Positions 1 to 7,286 of a stretch of 11,394 nt of DNA are shown piece after piece. Position numbers and translations under genes: made by a program. The first letter of the stretch is position 1. Each line of letters opens with the position of its first letter. Source of the stretch: Alphaproteobacteria bacterium (lineage in GTDB: Bacteria > Pseudomonadota > Alphaproteobacteria > UBA9219); the NCBI GenBank assembly GCA_028716765.1, contig JAQUPC010000067.1, positions 1-11,394 on the forward strand, given 5' to 3'. A model generated the notes under the pieces. That model saw only the letters and a list, made by a program, of their open reading frames with translations. It was not told the DNA's origin and did not search any database.

Positions 1-2
1 AT

Positions 3-2822
3 TTTATCAAGGCCCTGGAGGCTAACGGGTATACGGTCGCGCAGCAAATGCGCGCGTCGCCGCGCTATAACGCCTTGCTGGGCTATGGTCTTTATCCCAC
101 CTATCGCGCCAAAAGCGTGGCCGGGCTCACGTTGCTCGACCGGTACAAGCAGCCGCTTTACGCCGTGAACTATCCCGCGCATGTTTTTGCGGATTTTCAT
201 TCCATCCCGCCGCTTTTGGTGAACTCGCTGCTTTATATCGAAAACCGGGAGCTGCTGGCACCCGGCCCCGTGACGCGCAACCCCGTGATCGAATGGAAGC
301 GGTTTCTTTACGCGGCGTTCGGACACCTTTTGCAGCGTTTCATGCCGGACCTGAACGCCGGCGGCGGCAGCACGCTGGCGACGCAGATTGAAAAATTCCG
401 CTATTCGCCCGGCGGCCAGACCGGCAGCGCCATGGAAAAACTGCGGCAAATCGCTTCGGCCAGCCTTCGCGTGTACATGAGCGGGTCCGATACGCGCGCG
501 GCGCGCGAGCAAATCGTTCTGGATTATCTGAACAGCACGCCGCTCAGCGCCCGGTCCGGGTTCGGCGAGATCAACAGCATCGGCGACGGGCTGTGGGTAT
601 GGTTCGGGCACGATTTGAGCGAAGTGTCGGATGCGCTCAATCTTCCCGAGACCGACGCGGATTCCTTGCGCGTCAAGGCGGCCATGTACCGCGAGGCGCT
701 CAGCCTTATTCTGGCGCAGCGGCGGCCTTCCTATTATTTCCTGTCGAACCGCGAGGCGCTCGACAACCTGACGGACGCAACGCTCGACCACCTGGCCGAC
801 GCCGGCGTGATTTCTTCCGTGCTGCGGAAAGCGACGCGCGCCGCCCGTCTCCGGTTTTTGGCGGAAGCCCCGCCGTTGCCGCAAACGGCTTTTCTCGACC
901 AGAAGGCGGCGAACGCTCTCAGGGCGCATCTTCTGGGCCTGCTGGGGTTGAAAAAGCTTTACGAGCTCGATCGCCTCGATCTGACCGCGACAAGCACGCT
1001 CGAGCAGACGGCGCAGCAGAAGGTCGCGGACTTTTTGAAAAAAATGGGCGATCCCGAATTCGTCAGGTCCATCGGCATGTACGGCTTTCGCCTTTTGAAG
1101 CCGGACAACGACGTCTCGAAAATAAACTGGAGCGTCGTGTTGTTCGAGCGCGGCGAGGACGGCAACCGGTTGCGGGTTCAGGCCGACAATGTTGACGGAC
1201 CCTTCGACATGAACGAAGGCGTCAAGCTGGATTTAGGGTCGACCGCGAAGCTGCGCACGCTGATTACGTATCTTGAAATCGTGGGCGAACTCTACCGCCG
1301 CTACGCCGGCCTTGCCGACGAAGATTTGCGGGATCTGGCGGAGGAGGCCCCGGACGCCCTGACGTCATGGGCGACGTCCTGGCTCAAGAGCCACCCCGAC
1401 GCTTCGCTGGACGACATGCTGAACGCCGCGATGGACCGCAAATATTCGGCCAGCCCTTACGAGACGTTTTTTACGGGCGGAGGCGCGCATAACTTCGTCA
1501 ATTTCGAAAAGGACGAAGACAGCCGCATCATGCCGGTCCGTGAAGCCCTGCGCGATTCGGTCAATCTCGTGTTTATCCGCCTGATGCGCGACATCGTGAA
1601 CTACACCATCGGCCAGGGCCAGCAGACAAAGGAAGAACTTCTCAGCGATCCCGACCTTCCGGCGCGAAAAGAGTATCTCGAACGTTATGCCGACCGCGAG
1701 GGCACGACGTTTCTCAACCGCTACATCAACGATTATGCGGGACTGCCGCCTAAGGACATGCTCGAGAAAATCTCCGGACGCGCCCACAAAGGCGCCACGG
1801 CAAGGACTATCCTGTTCCGGTCTATCCGGCCGAGGGCGGGCTATTCCGAATACGCCGCCTACATGAAACGCTTCGCGGAAACGGGAATCGAAGAGGCGCG
1901 GCTTCGCAAATTGTATCAGGAGTATCCTCCCGAACGTTACAATCTTTCCGACCGCAGCTACATTACGGGCCTCAATCCGCTTGAACTTTGGCTGGTCAGC
2001 TACAAGGAAGCAAATCCGGACGCTTCGCGCCGCGCCATTCTTTCCGTAAGCCGCCCGGTGCGTCTCGAAAGTTACGCGTGGCTGTTCCATCCGCGCAAAA
2101 TGGGCGCGCAGAACACGCGCATCCGCATTCTGCTGGAACTGGATGCTTTCGCGCACATTCAAAAGCGCTGGGCCCGGCTCGGCTATCCGTTCGACAAGCT
2201 CGTTCCCAGTTTTGCGACCGCCATCGGCAGTTCGGCGGACCGGCCCGGCGCGCTGGCGGAATTGGCCGGGATACTGGTTAACGGCGGCATCAAGAAGCCT
2301 ACGCTTCGCTTCGAAAGGCTTGAATTTGCGAAAGACACGCCTTTCGAAACGGTCATGGAAGCCGGGTTCGGCAAGGGGGCGCAGGTTCTTGATCCTGCCA
2401 TAGCGCGCGTCGTGCGCGCGGGCATGGCGGATGTCGTGGAAAACGGCACGGCCCGGCGGCTGCGCGGCGCGTACGCCGATGCCGATGGCAAACTGTTGGC
2501 CGTCGGAGGTAAAACGGGCACGGGCGACCATCGTTTTGACGAGTACGGCCCCGGCGGACGGCTGATCTCCTCGCGCGTCGTCAACCGCACCGGCACCATC
2601 GTGTTTTACATCGGCGACCGCTACTTCGGCACCGTCACGGCGCACGTCGCGGGCGAAGAAGCCGCGAATTACAAGTTTACGAGCGCGCTCTCCGCGCAAA
2701 TGCTGAAAGCCCTTGCGCCGGCCTTGCAACCACTCATCGCATCCGGCGGCGAAAGCGGTTCGCCGAAGGGGAAAGAAGGCACGAAAGAAATGGACCGGAA
2801 AAAAGAAGTACAACAACGCTGA
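3..2822 (+). CDS. Atypical class A penicillin-binding protein (GT51 glycosyltransferase plus transpeptidase), 5' partial
   Basis: Bifunctional peptidoglycan synthase, acting on lipid II in the periplasm with a membrane anchor that would lie outside the window. The frame has no stop back to base 3, and the ATG at 48 follows 15 in-frame codons that read like protein, so the true start is upstream. Numbering from that ATG: the GT51 domain is at about 55-200, with ENREL at 65-69 (canonical EDRxF) and GGGSTLATQIEK at 105-116 (canonical GxSTxxQQ). The transpeptidase shows SxxK at S398-K401, SxN at S504-N506 and KTGT at 822-825. Two oddities stand out. The usual RKxxE motif with the second catalytic Glu appears to read EKLRQ (130-134). 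About 318 residues separate SxN from KTG, far more than in E. coli PBP1b. The tail after residue 900 is charged and low in complexity. From memory, similar variants occur in other proteobacteria. The IalB-like gene follows 34 bases later. Confidence 0.88.
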   Translation, partial: FIKALEANGYTVAQQMRASPRYNALLGYGLYPTYRAKSVAGLTLLDRYKQPLYAVNYPAHVFADFHSIPPLLVNSLLYIENRELLAPGPVTRNPVIEWKRFLYAAFGHLLQRFMPDLNAGGGSTLATQIEKFRYSPGGQTGSAMEKLRQIASASLRVYMSGSDTRAAREQIVLDYLNSTPLSARSGFGEINSIGDGLWVWFGHDLSEVSDALNLPETDADSLRVKAAMYREALSLILAQRRPSYYFLSNREALDNLTDATLDHLADAGVISSVLRKATRAARLRFLAEAPPLPQTAFLDQKAANALRAHLLGLLGLKKLYELDRLDLTATSTLEQTAQQKVADFLKKMGDPEFVRSIGMYGFRLLKPDNDVSKINWSVVLFERGEDGNRLRVQADNVDGPFDMNEGVKLDLGSTAKLRTLITYLEIVGELYRRYAGLADEDLRDLAEEAPDALTSWATSWLKSHPDASLDDMLNAAMDRKYSASPYETFFTGGGAHNFVNFEKDEDSRIMPVREALRDSVNLVFIRLMRDIVNYTIGQGQQTKEELLSDPDLPARKEYLERYADREGTTFLNRYINDYAGLPPKDMLEKISGRAHKGATARTILFRSIRPRAGYSEYAAYMKRFAETGIEEARLRKLYQEYPPERYNLSDRSYITGLNPLELWLVSYKEANPDASRRAILSVSRPVRLESYAWLFHPRKMGAQNTRIRILLELDAFAHIQKRWARLGYPFDKLVPSFATAIGSSADRPGALAELAGILVNGGIKKPTLRFERLEFAKDTPFETVMEAGFGKGAQVLDPAIARVVRAGMADVVENGTARRLRGAYADADGKLLAVGGKTGTGDHRFDEYGPGGRLISSRVVNRTGTIVFYIGDRYFGTVTAHVAGEEAANYKFTSALSAQMLKALAPALQPLIASGGESGSPKGKEGTKEMDRKKEVQQR

Positions 2823-2856
2823 TGACAACGCCGCTTATCTCAATTATTTTACCGCC

Positions 2857-3483
2857 ATGATTATTTCATCGCGTCTATCACGTTGTCTCGCCGCCCTTTT
2901 TCTCGCCTGTTGTGCCGGTCCCGCGCTTGCGGCCGAAGCGCCGAAAGATCTGGGCAAGTCCGGACTCTGGGCCGCCTACCGCATGCCGGAAGGAGGACAG
3001 CCCGTATGCTACATGTCGCTTACGGTGAGTCCGCCGCAAGCAAAGAAGCAAAAAGGCCGCCGCGGCGACATAACCCTTATGATCACGCATCGCCCGGCCG
3101 ACAACAGCACGGACGTGGTGAGCTATACGGCGGGGATGAAGTTCAAGCCCGCCAGCGAAGCGGCCGTGACCATCGGCTCCCAAAAATTCGGCCTGTTTAC
3201 GCAAGGCGATACGGCCTGGTCGCGCGACGCTTCCACCGATCACGCGCTGGCCGCCGCGATTCGCAACGGAGCCAGCATGAGCGTCACGGGCGTTTCGGCG
3301 CAAGACGCGCTTATTGCGGAGACGCTGAGCCTGAAGGGCGCTTTCGCGGCTTATGTCTTGATCAACAAGGCCTGCGGCCTGCCCGTGCCCGAAGCGCCCA
3401 AAACCCCGAAGGCTGCAAAAGCGTCAAAAGCAAAACCCGCGGCCAAGCCGTCCGTAAAAACGCGCAAAAAGAAGCAGCCGTAA
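2857..3483 (+). CDS. IalB-family (invasion-associated locus B) secreted protein
   Basis: Periplasmic or secreted 208-residue protein of the family named for Bartonella IalB; its biochemical role is unclear. The ATG at 2857 is chosen because a signal peptide begins there (basic start, hydrophobic 10-25, probable cleavage after ALA near residue 25). The open frame extends further upstream to 2713 but would overlap the preceding gene and bury the signal. Family features: GLWAAYR at 37, the CYMS segment with C51, a THRP turn at 77-80, KFGLFTQGDTAW at 110-121, and KAC with C173. C51 and C173 probably form a disulfide. The last 30 residues are rich in Ala, Lys and Pro, an added basic tail beyond the family core. 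No clear Shine-Dalgarno sequence precedes the ATG. Being 34 bases behind the penicillin-binding protein, it may be read from the same transcript. Family call is firm; function is not. Confidence 0.85.
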   Translation: MIISSRLSRCLAALFLACCAGPALAAEAPKDLGKSGLWAAYRMPEGGQPVCYMSLTVSPPQAKKQKGRRGDITLMITHRPADNSTDVVSYTAGMKFKPASEAAVTIGSQKFGLFTQGDTAWSRDASTDHALAAAIRNGASMSVTGVSAQDALIAETLSLKGAFAAYVLINKACGLPVPEAPKTPKAAKASKAKPAAKPSVKTRKKKQP

Positions 3484-3519
3484 AACAGCGACGCGCGACA
3501 ACCCGACTTTCCGGCAGCG

Positions 3520-3801
3520 TTAGTGGTGCCGGTAGTGGCCCCTGTTAAAATGACGGCCACGGCCACGATCGTGGAAATCGCCGAAGAAGAATCCTACGGG
3601 CGGCGGCGACACAACGACAGCGGGAGCGGGTTGGTAATAGGAGGGAGCATAATAAGGGCCGCCTGGATAATCCGCGTAGGATGGGTAGGGATCCGCAACG
3701 ACGCAACCTGCCAGCGTGATTGCGACAGCCGCGAGCGCTGCCGATTTTTTATTCACTAAAGCCGCAAGATATTTTTTTGTGGTTCTAAAAAAATTGGGCA
3801 T
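3520..3801 (-). CDS. Small outer-envelope lipoprotein, Tyr/Pro-rich with His/Arg-rich C-terminus
   Basis: Predicted 93-residue lipoprotein of unknown function. The ATG at 3801 is chosen over the longer open frame to 4038 because AGGAGG sits eight bases before it and a lipoprotein signal follows at once: basic MPNFFRTTKK, hydrophobic 21-31 and lipobox TLAGC with the lipidated C33. The mature part has PYYAPSYYQPAP repeats, a VVVSPPPVGFFFG stretch and a C-terminus ending in RGHYRHH, which could bind metal or anionic polymers (inference only). It has no recognisable enzymatic domain. The gene has its own promoter just downstream of the rpmH-engB operon terminator, so it is probably an independent unit. 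It converges on the IalB-like gene with 36 bases between stops, where I see no convincing terminator. Confidence 0.75.
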   Translation of the reverse strand: MPNFFRTTKKYLAALVNKKSAALAAVAITLAGCVVADPYPSYADYPGGPYYAPSYYQPAPAVVVSPPPVGFFFGDFHDRGRGRHFNRGHYRHH

Positions 3802-3834
3802 GTTCCGTCCCTCCTGATGAGTGATTGCCGTTTT

Positions 3835-3864
3835 ATTATATTCCCACAGACCGCCGGACCACAA
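3835..3864 (-). promoter_or_regulatory. Sigma-70-type promoter for the small lipoprotein gene
   Basis: On the minus strand TTGTGG (3859-3864) and a perfect TATAAT (3835-3840) are separated by 18 bases. Transcription would start near 3828, about 27 bases before the lipoprotein ATG, leaving room for the AGGAGG site. The -35 matches only the first three consensus bases, so the call rests mainly on the -10 and its position between a terminator and a gene start. Confidence 0.55.
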
Positions 3865-3884
3865 TCCCGTTTTGCAGGACCGTG

Positions 3885-3911
3885 AAGGAAAAGCCCCTTC
3901 TTTTAAAGGGG
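3885..3911 (-). terminator. Rho-independent terminator of the rpmH-rnpA-yidD-yidC-engB operon
   Basis: Read on the minus strand, CCCCTT (3911-3906) pairs with AAGGGG (3899-3894) around a six-base loop, followed by CTTTTCCTT. The engB stop codon TAA (3905-3903) lies at the start of the loop, so the hairpin begins inside the coding sequence. The stem is short (6 bp) and the U-tract is interrupted, so termination may be partial. Confidence 0.6.
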
Positions 3912-4526
3912 TTGCGCAAACGCGGCCAGAAGATCGCGCAAGGCGTCGATGCCGGCGTTCTTTTTGGCGCTGACCATCAAAACATCCGGCCGTGCGGCGG
4001 GATGTTTGGCCGTAAGCGCGGCGGCATCGCGCGCACATTTTTCGCGCAAATCCGCTTTCAGGCCGTCGGCCTTTGTCAGAACAACCTGATAACTCACGGC
4101 GGCGCGGTCGAGTTCGTTCATCATGGCGGCGTCATTGGCAAGAACCCCGTGGCGGCTGTCGATCAGCAAGCAGACGCAGCGCAAACGGACGCGCGTGCGC
4201 AAATAATGGAGAACAAGCCTGTTCCATGCGTGGATCGCGGTTTTGGAGGCTTTGGCGTGGCCATAGCCGGGAAGGTCGGCCAGCATCAGCCGCTCGCCCA
4301 GATTGAAAAACACGATCTGTTGCGTCCTGCCCGGCGTGTTCGAGGCGCGCGCAAGGCTTTTCCGGCCCGTCAAGGCGTTGATGAGCGATGATTTGCCGAC
4401 ATTCGAGCGGCCGACAAAGGCCACTTCGGGCAAGGCCGTTGGCGGAAACTGTTCGGGCGCGGCGGCGGCGGTAACGAAAGCGCAAGGTTGCGCAAAAAGC
4501 TTCCGCGCGGCCCCGGCCCCCGTCAC
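3903..4526 (-). CDS. engB: Ribosome biogenesis GTP-binding protein YihA/YsxC (EngB)
   Basis: TRAFAC-class GTPase needed for late assembly of the large ribosomal subunit; cytoplasmic, 207 residues, normal length. All G motifs are visible: G1 GRSNVGKSS (39-47), the switch I segment NTPGRTQQ (63-70), G3 DLPGYG (84-89), G4 TKAD (151-154) and G5 SAKK (186-189). The start is a GTG at 4526. It overlaps the yidC stop in a GTGA tetranucleotide, which suggests engB translation is coupled to yidC. No ATG lies between it and the G1 motif that would keep the N-terminal strand. It is the last gene of the rpmH operon, and its stop codon lies in the terminator hairpin. In many alphaproteobacteria argB follows engB; here a lipoprotein gene does. 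Confidence 0.96.
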   Translation of the reverse strand: MTGAGAARKLFAQPCAFVTAAAAPEQFPPTALPEVAFVGRSNVGKSSLINALTGRKSLARASNTPGRTQQIVFFNLGERLMLADLPGYGHAKASKTAIHAWNRLVLHYLRTRVRLRCVCLLIDSRHGVLANDAAMMNELDRAAVSYQVVLTKADGLKADLREKCARDAAALTAKHPAARPDVLMVSAKKNAGIDALRDLLAAFAQPL

Positions 4527-6223
4527 GCCTTATGCCCGCCGGCCTTGTGCATGATGTACCATTGCTGCCCAAGACCAAGGAGATTGCTGAGCGTCCAGTA
4601 GAAGATCAGCCCCACCGCCACGTTCGACATCATGAACGTAAAAATAATAGGCAGGAACTGAAACACCTGCGCTTGCGTCTTGTCGGCCGGCTGCGGCGAA
4701 AGGCGCTGCTGCATGAACATGCTCAATCCCATCAGGATGGGCCACACGCCGATGTGGGGGAGGAAAGACCAGTCGAGCGCGCCGAACAGGGTCAGCACCG
4801 AGGTCGGGTCCGGCACCGACAAATCCTTGATCCAGCCGAAAAGCGGCGCTTGCCGCAATTCAATGCCGACATACAGCACTTTGTAAAGCGCGAAGAAGAT
4901 AGGAATCTGGATCAACGTCGGCAAACACCCGGACAGGGGATTGACCTTCTCGCGCTTGTACATCTCCATCATTTCCATGCTCTGGCGCTGCTTGTCGTCC
5001 TTATGGCGTTCCTGAAGCGCCTTAAGCTGCGGCTGAAGGGTCTTCATGCGCGCCATCGAACGGTAGGACTTCAACGACAAAGGCAGCGTCAGCAACTTCA
5101 GCATGATCGTGAAGATGAGTATCGCCCAGCCGAAATTGCCGAGCGCCCCGCCAAGGAAATCCAGAAGATACAAAAACGGCTTGGTCAGGTAGTAATACCA
5201 GCCGAAATCGATGGCGCGGTCGAAAAGCGGAACGCGGTATTCGTCTTGATACCGGTCGAGCAGCCGCACCTGTTTGGCGCCCGCGAACAAACGGGTGGTT
5301 TGCTCGGCGGAAGCTCCCGGCGCAAGGCTAACCGCCGTGCCGCGGAAGTCGGTTTGAAACACGCCCTGCTTCGGGTCGGGCGCCCCTTTGCCGTCATAGA
5401 TAAAGCTGGCCGTTATTTTTTCGTCCTGCTGCGGGATCAGCGCAACGAGCCAGTATTTGTCGGTGATGCCGAGCCAGCCGCCGGAACTTTCCGCGGATTC
5501 TTTGCTGGCGTCCATCAACTTTTCGTATTTGTATTCTTTCAACGTGCCGTTGAGCACGCCGATGGGGCCTTCATGGAGAATGTACGTGCTGGCCGTTGCC
5601 GGGTTGCCGCGGCGGGCGACGAGGCCGAACGGGTAAAGCGTGGCCGTGCCGTCCCCGCCGTTTTTCACCACGTCCTTGATCGTAAACATGAAATGATCGT
5701 CTATGGAAATGGTGCGCTCGAACGTCAGGCCCTGTCCGTTGTCCCATGTCAGTCTGGCGGGTTTTTCCGGCGTTAAAACGGAACTGCCGGTTTTCCACAA
5801 AGTGTTCTCGTCCGGCACGGGGACATCGGTGCCGAGCCACCCGAATCCGGCGTAGTATGCCGGATGAGGCGGTGCGGAACCGGCGGGCGACAACAACACG
5901 ACCTTGGGCGAGTCCGGGGCAACCGTCTCGCGGTATTTGACGAGTTCAAGATCATCGAGCCGCGCGCCTTTGAGATCGATCGAACCGCGCAACTCCGGAG
6001 TTTCAAGGCGCAGGCGGCTGCCTTCGGCTAAAATCGCAGCGCGGTCGCGCTCCGGGCCCTCTGTCGCGGACGCGGCGGCGGGCGCTTTCGACTCTCCGGC
6101 CGTTTTTTCGATCGTTTGCCGATGCTGGATCTTTTCCAGTTGCGGCTTTTCATAAAAGTAATGAAAGCCGACCAAAATGGCGATCGACAACCCGACGGCG
6201 AGGAGAAAATTTTCGTTGTTCAT
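4523..6223 (-). CDS. yidC: Membrane protein insertase YidC
   Basis: Inserts and folds inner-membrane proteins, alone or with SecYEG. Length is 566 residues, usual for Gram-negative YidC. Domains in order: an N-terminal transmembrane helix (about 6-23), an Ala/Glu-rich linker, a large periplasmic domain (about 68-330), then the conserved five-helix core. Core landmarks are TKPFLYLLDFLGGALGNFGWA (347-367), SYRSMARMKTLQP (386-398), the cytoplasmic hairpin with DDKQRQSMEMM (409-419), and KVNPLSGCLPTLIQIPIFFALYKVL (426-450). By alignment from memory, E. coli R366, the charge in the hydrophilic groove, corresponds to K376 in IMLKLLTLPL, so the positive charge is kept. The ATG at 6223 starts the usual MNNxNF N-terminus; no good Shine-Dalgarno sequence precedes it. 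It lies 92 bases after yidD and overlaps engB. Confidence 0.97.
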   Translation of the reverse strand: MNNENFLLAVGLSIAILVGFHYFYEKPQLEKIQHRQTIEKTAGESKAPAAASATEGPERDRAAILAEGSRLRLETPELRGSIDLKGARLDDLELVKYRETVAPDSPKVVLLSPAGSAPPHPAYYAGFGWLGTDVPVPDENTLWKTGSSVLTPEKPARLTWDNGQGLTFERTISIDDHFMFTIKDVVKNGGDGTATLYPFGLVARRGNPATASTYILHEGPIGVLNGTLKEYKYEKLMDASKESAESSGGWLGITDKYWLVALIPQQDEKITASFIYDGKGAPDPKQGVFQTDFRGTAVSLAPGASAEQTTRLFAGAKQVRLLDRYQDEYRVPLFDRAIDFGWYYYLTKPFLYLLDFLGGALGNFGWAILIFTIMLKLLTLPLSLKSYRSMARMKTLQPQLKALQERHKDDKQRQSMEMMEMYKREKVNPLSGCLPTLIQIPIFFALYKVLYVGIELRQAPLFGWIKDLSVPDPTSVLTLFGALDWSFLPHIGVWPILMGLSMFMQQRLSPQPADKTQAQVFQFLPIIFTFMMSNVAVGLIFYWTLSNLLGLGQQWYIMHKAGGHKA

Positions 6224-6225
6224 GG

Positions 6226-6253
6226 TTCAAAGGTCAGAAGTCAGGGATCAGGG
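6226..6253. repeat. Degenerate 7-bp tandem repeat between yidD and yidC
   Basis: On the plus strand three heptamers run head to tail at 6233-6253: GTCAGAA, GTCAGGG and ATCAGGG, preceded by a weaker copy (GTTCAAA). They lie 10 to 30 bases upstream of the yidC start, where a ribosome binding site would be expected. They are too few and imperfect to be called a larger repeat family. Confidence 0.45.
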
Positions 6254-6315
6254 TGAAAAAGGCACGGACCAAGTATCAGATATTGAACAAATGCGAAAGC
6301 CCTACGGAACAGCGC

Positions 6316-6579
6316 TTAACGGCTTTCTGACCCTCGATTCCCGGCTTTTGCTTCCGGGACGGGATCGTACCCCTGCCCCCCCCACGGGTGGCAGCGGCCC
6401 AGACGGCGCAGCGCCAGCCAGCTTCCCTTGAAAGGCCCGTGCCGACTGAGGGCTTCGTCGGCATACGCGGAGCATGTCGGCGTAAACCGGCATCGCGATC
6501 CCAAAAAATAGGACAGGCTGTGCCGGTAAAGCCAGATAAGCGCGCGCAAAAAGGCCGTTAACGCGTCTTTTCCTGCCAT
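6316..6579 (-). CDS. yidD: Membrane protein insertion efficiency factor YidD
   Basis: Small amphipathic membrane-associated protein (87 residues) that helps YidC insert and fold inner-membrane proteins. The family signature is complete: the amphipathic N-terminal segment ending in [20 protein letters not shown] (30-39) with C30 and C36, [17 protein letters not shown] (47-63), and the GYDPVP motif (70-75). About twelve residues follow the motif. The ATG at 6579 lies inside the end of rnpA, a 22-base overlap on the same strand, as is usual for this pair. The bases GAAGGT abut the ATG, too close for an ideal ribosome binding site, so translation is probably coupled to rnpA. Confidence 0.95.
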   Translation of the reverse strand: MAGKDALTAFLRALIWLYRHSLSYFLGSRCRFTPTCSAYADEALSRHGPFKGSWLALRRLGRCHPWGGQGYDPVPEAKAGNRGSESR

Positions 6580-6971
6580 ACCTTCAGCCGTTTGAGGGCG
6601 GTGACGAAATCATCCCGCAAATCCGTATAATCGCGCGTTACGGCCGCGGGTCGCGCGATAAGTACATAGTCATGCGCGGGCGCAGCGTGGGCAACCAGAA
6701 TTTCATTTGCAAGCGCCCTGAGCCGCCGTTTCGCGCGATTGCGGCATACGGCATTCCCGACTTTCTTGCTGGCCGTCAGGCCGTAACGCATCCGCGGCGC
6801 TTCAGCCTTTTTGTTTTCGTTCGCCGCGGGTTCTTCCGCAACCGGCGCCGGAAGGGAATGTTTTTTTACCTGCAAAACCAGGCCGGGCATGGCCCACTTT
6901 TTGCCGCTGGCCGCCACGGCCAGAAATTCAGAACGTTTTTTAAGCGTCATAATGTCCGGTTTGCGGGGCAT
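6558..6971 (-). CDS. rnpA: Ribonuclease P protein component
   Basis: Protein subunit of RNase P, which binds the catalytic RNA and the 5' leader of precursor tRNA. Length is 137 residues. The N-terminal [10 protein letters not shown] (10-19) is typical, and the RNR motif region [15 protein letters not shown] spans 71-85, followed by the C-terminal DYVLIARP strand. Residues 39-60 are an Ala/Pro/Glu/Lys-rich insert between the first strands, longer than in E. coli RnpA and probably a surface loop. The ATG at 6971 has a G-rich tract eight bases upstream. A second Met at residue 8 (base 6950) would also keep the whole domain, so the start is not certain. It follows rpmH by 18 bases. Confidence 0.95.
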   Translation of the reverse strand: MPRKPDIMTLKKRSEFLAVAASGKKWAMPGLVLQVKKHSLPAPVAEEPAANENKKAEAPRMRYGLTASKKVGNAVCRNRAKRRLRALANEILVAHAAPAHDYVLIARPAAVTRDYTDLRDDFVTALKRLKVWQEKTR

Positions 6972-6989
6972 GTTAAAAGCCCCCGCCGC

Positions 6990-7124
6990 TCAGGCCGAAA
7001 GGCGCTTGCGGCCCCGGGCGCGGCGGCGCGCGATGACCTTCTGGCCGTTCCTGGTCGCCATGCGAGCGCGGTAGCCATGACGGCGCTTGCGCACCAGCTT
7101 GCTGGGTTGATAGGTACGTTTCAC
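6990..7124 (-). CDS. rpmH: 50S ribosomal protein L34
   Basis: First gene of the operon; 44 residues, the normal length of bacterial L34. The product begins [18 protein letters not shown], continues with [20 protein letters not shown] and ends in RKRLSA, matching the family almost throughout. The start is a GTG at 7124 with AGGAG eight bases before it; no ATG is available upstream that would fit the family N-terminus. The stop is TGA at 6992-6990. L34 binds 23S rRNA and is incorporated into the large subunit. The promoter at 7156-7184 sits just upstream. Linkage to rnpA is near universal in bacteria. Confidence 0.97.
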   Translation of the reverse strand: MKRTYQPSKLVRKRRHGYRARMATRNGQKVIARRRARGRKRLSA

Positions 7125-7155
7125 GGGATCAGCTCCTGTTTTCTAAAGCGCAAGG

Positions 7156-7184
7156 TGTATAGGGGTTTGGCGCGCTTGAGTCAA
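7156..7184 (-). promoter_or_regulatory. rpmH: Strong sigma-70-type promoter of the rpmH operon
   Basis: On the minus strand TTGACT (7184-7179) and TATACA (7161-7156) are separated by exactly 17 bases. Five of six bases match the consensus in each hexamer. A start near 7149 would give a leader of about 25 bases before the rpmH GTG, containing the AGGAG site. Strong expression is expected for a ribosomal protein operon. Confidence 0.8.
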
Positions 7185-7286
7185 ACATCCCTCGTTGACG
7201 CGCCGGTTGCGGGAATAAATGGTTAACGGGCAATGGCATGGGGGGCTTTGGCTGGCAGGCGCGGCCGGATACAAGCCCGAAAAACC

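Noticed and set aside
1365..2828. 487-codon open frame on the minus strand opposite the penicillin-binding protein
   Set aside because: It is a shadow of the high-GC coding strand. The translation has no domain, and the plus-strand frame carries all three transpeptidase motifs.
2713..2856. Upstream extension of the IalB-like frame to an ATG at 2713
   Set aside because: It would overlap the penicillin-binding protein by 110 bases and place 48 basic residues before a good signal peptide.
3534..3573. GTGGCC and GGCCAC complementary segments near the end of the lipoprotein gene
   Set aside because: They lie inside the coding sequence with a long loop and no U-tract, so not a convincing terminator.
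3825..4391. 188-codon open frame on the plus strand over engB
   Set aside because: It is antisense to EngB, whose five G motifs are intact, and it starts inside the lipoprotein promoter.
4532..5776. 414-codon open frame on the plus strand inside yidC
   Set aside because: The minus-strand YidC is unambiguous; the plus frame gives an Arg/His-rich composition typical of antisense frames.
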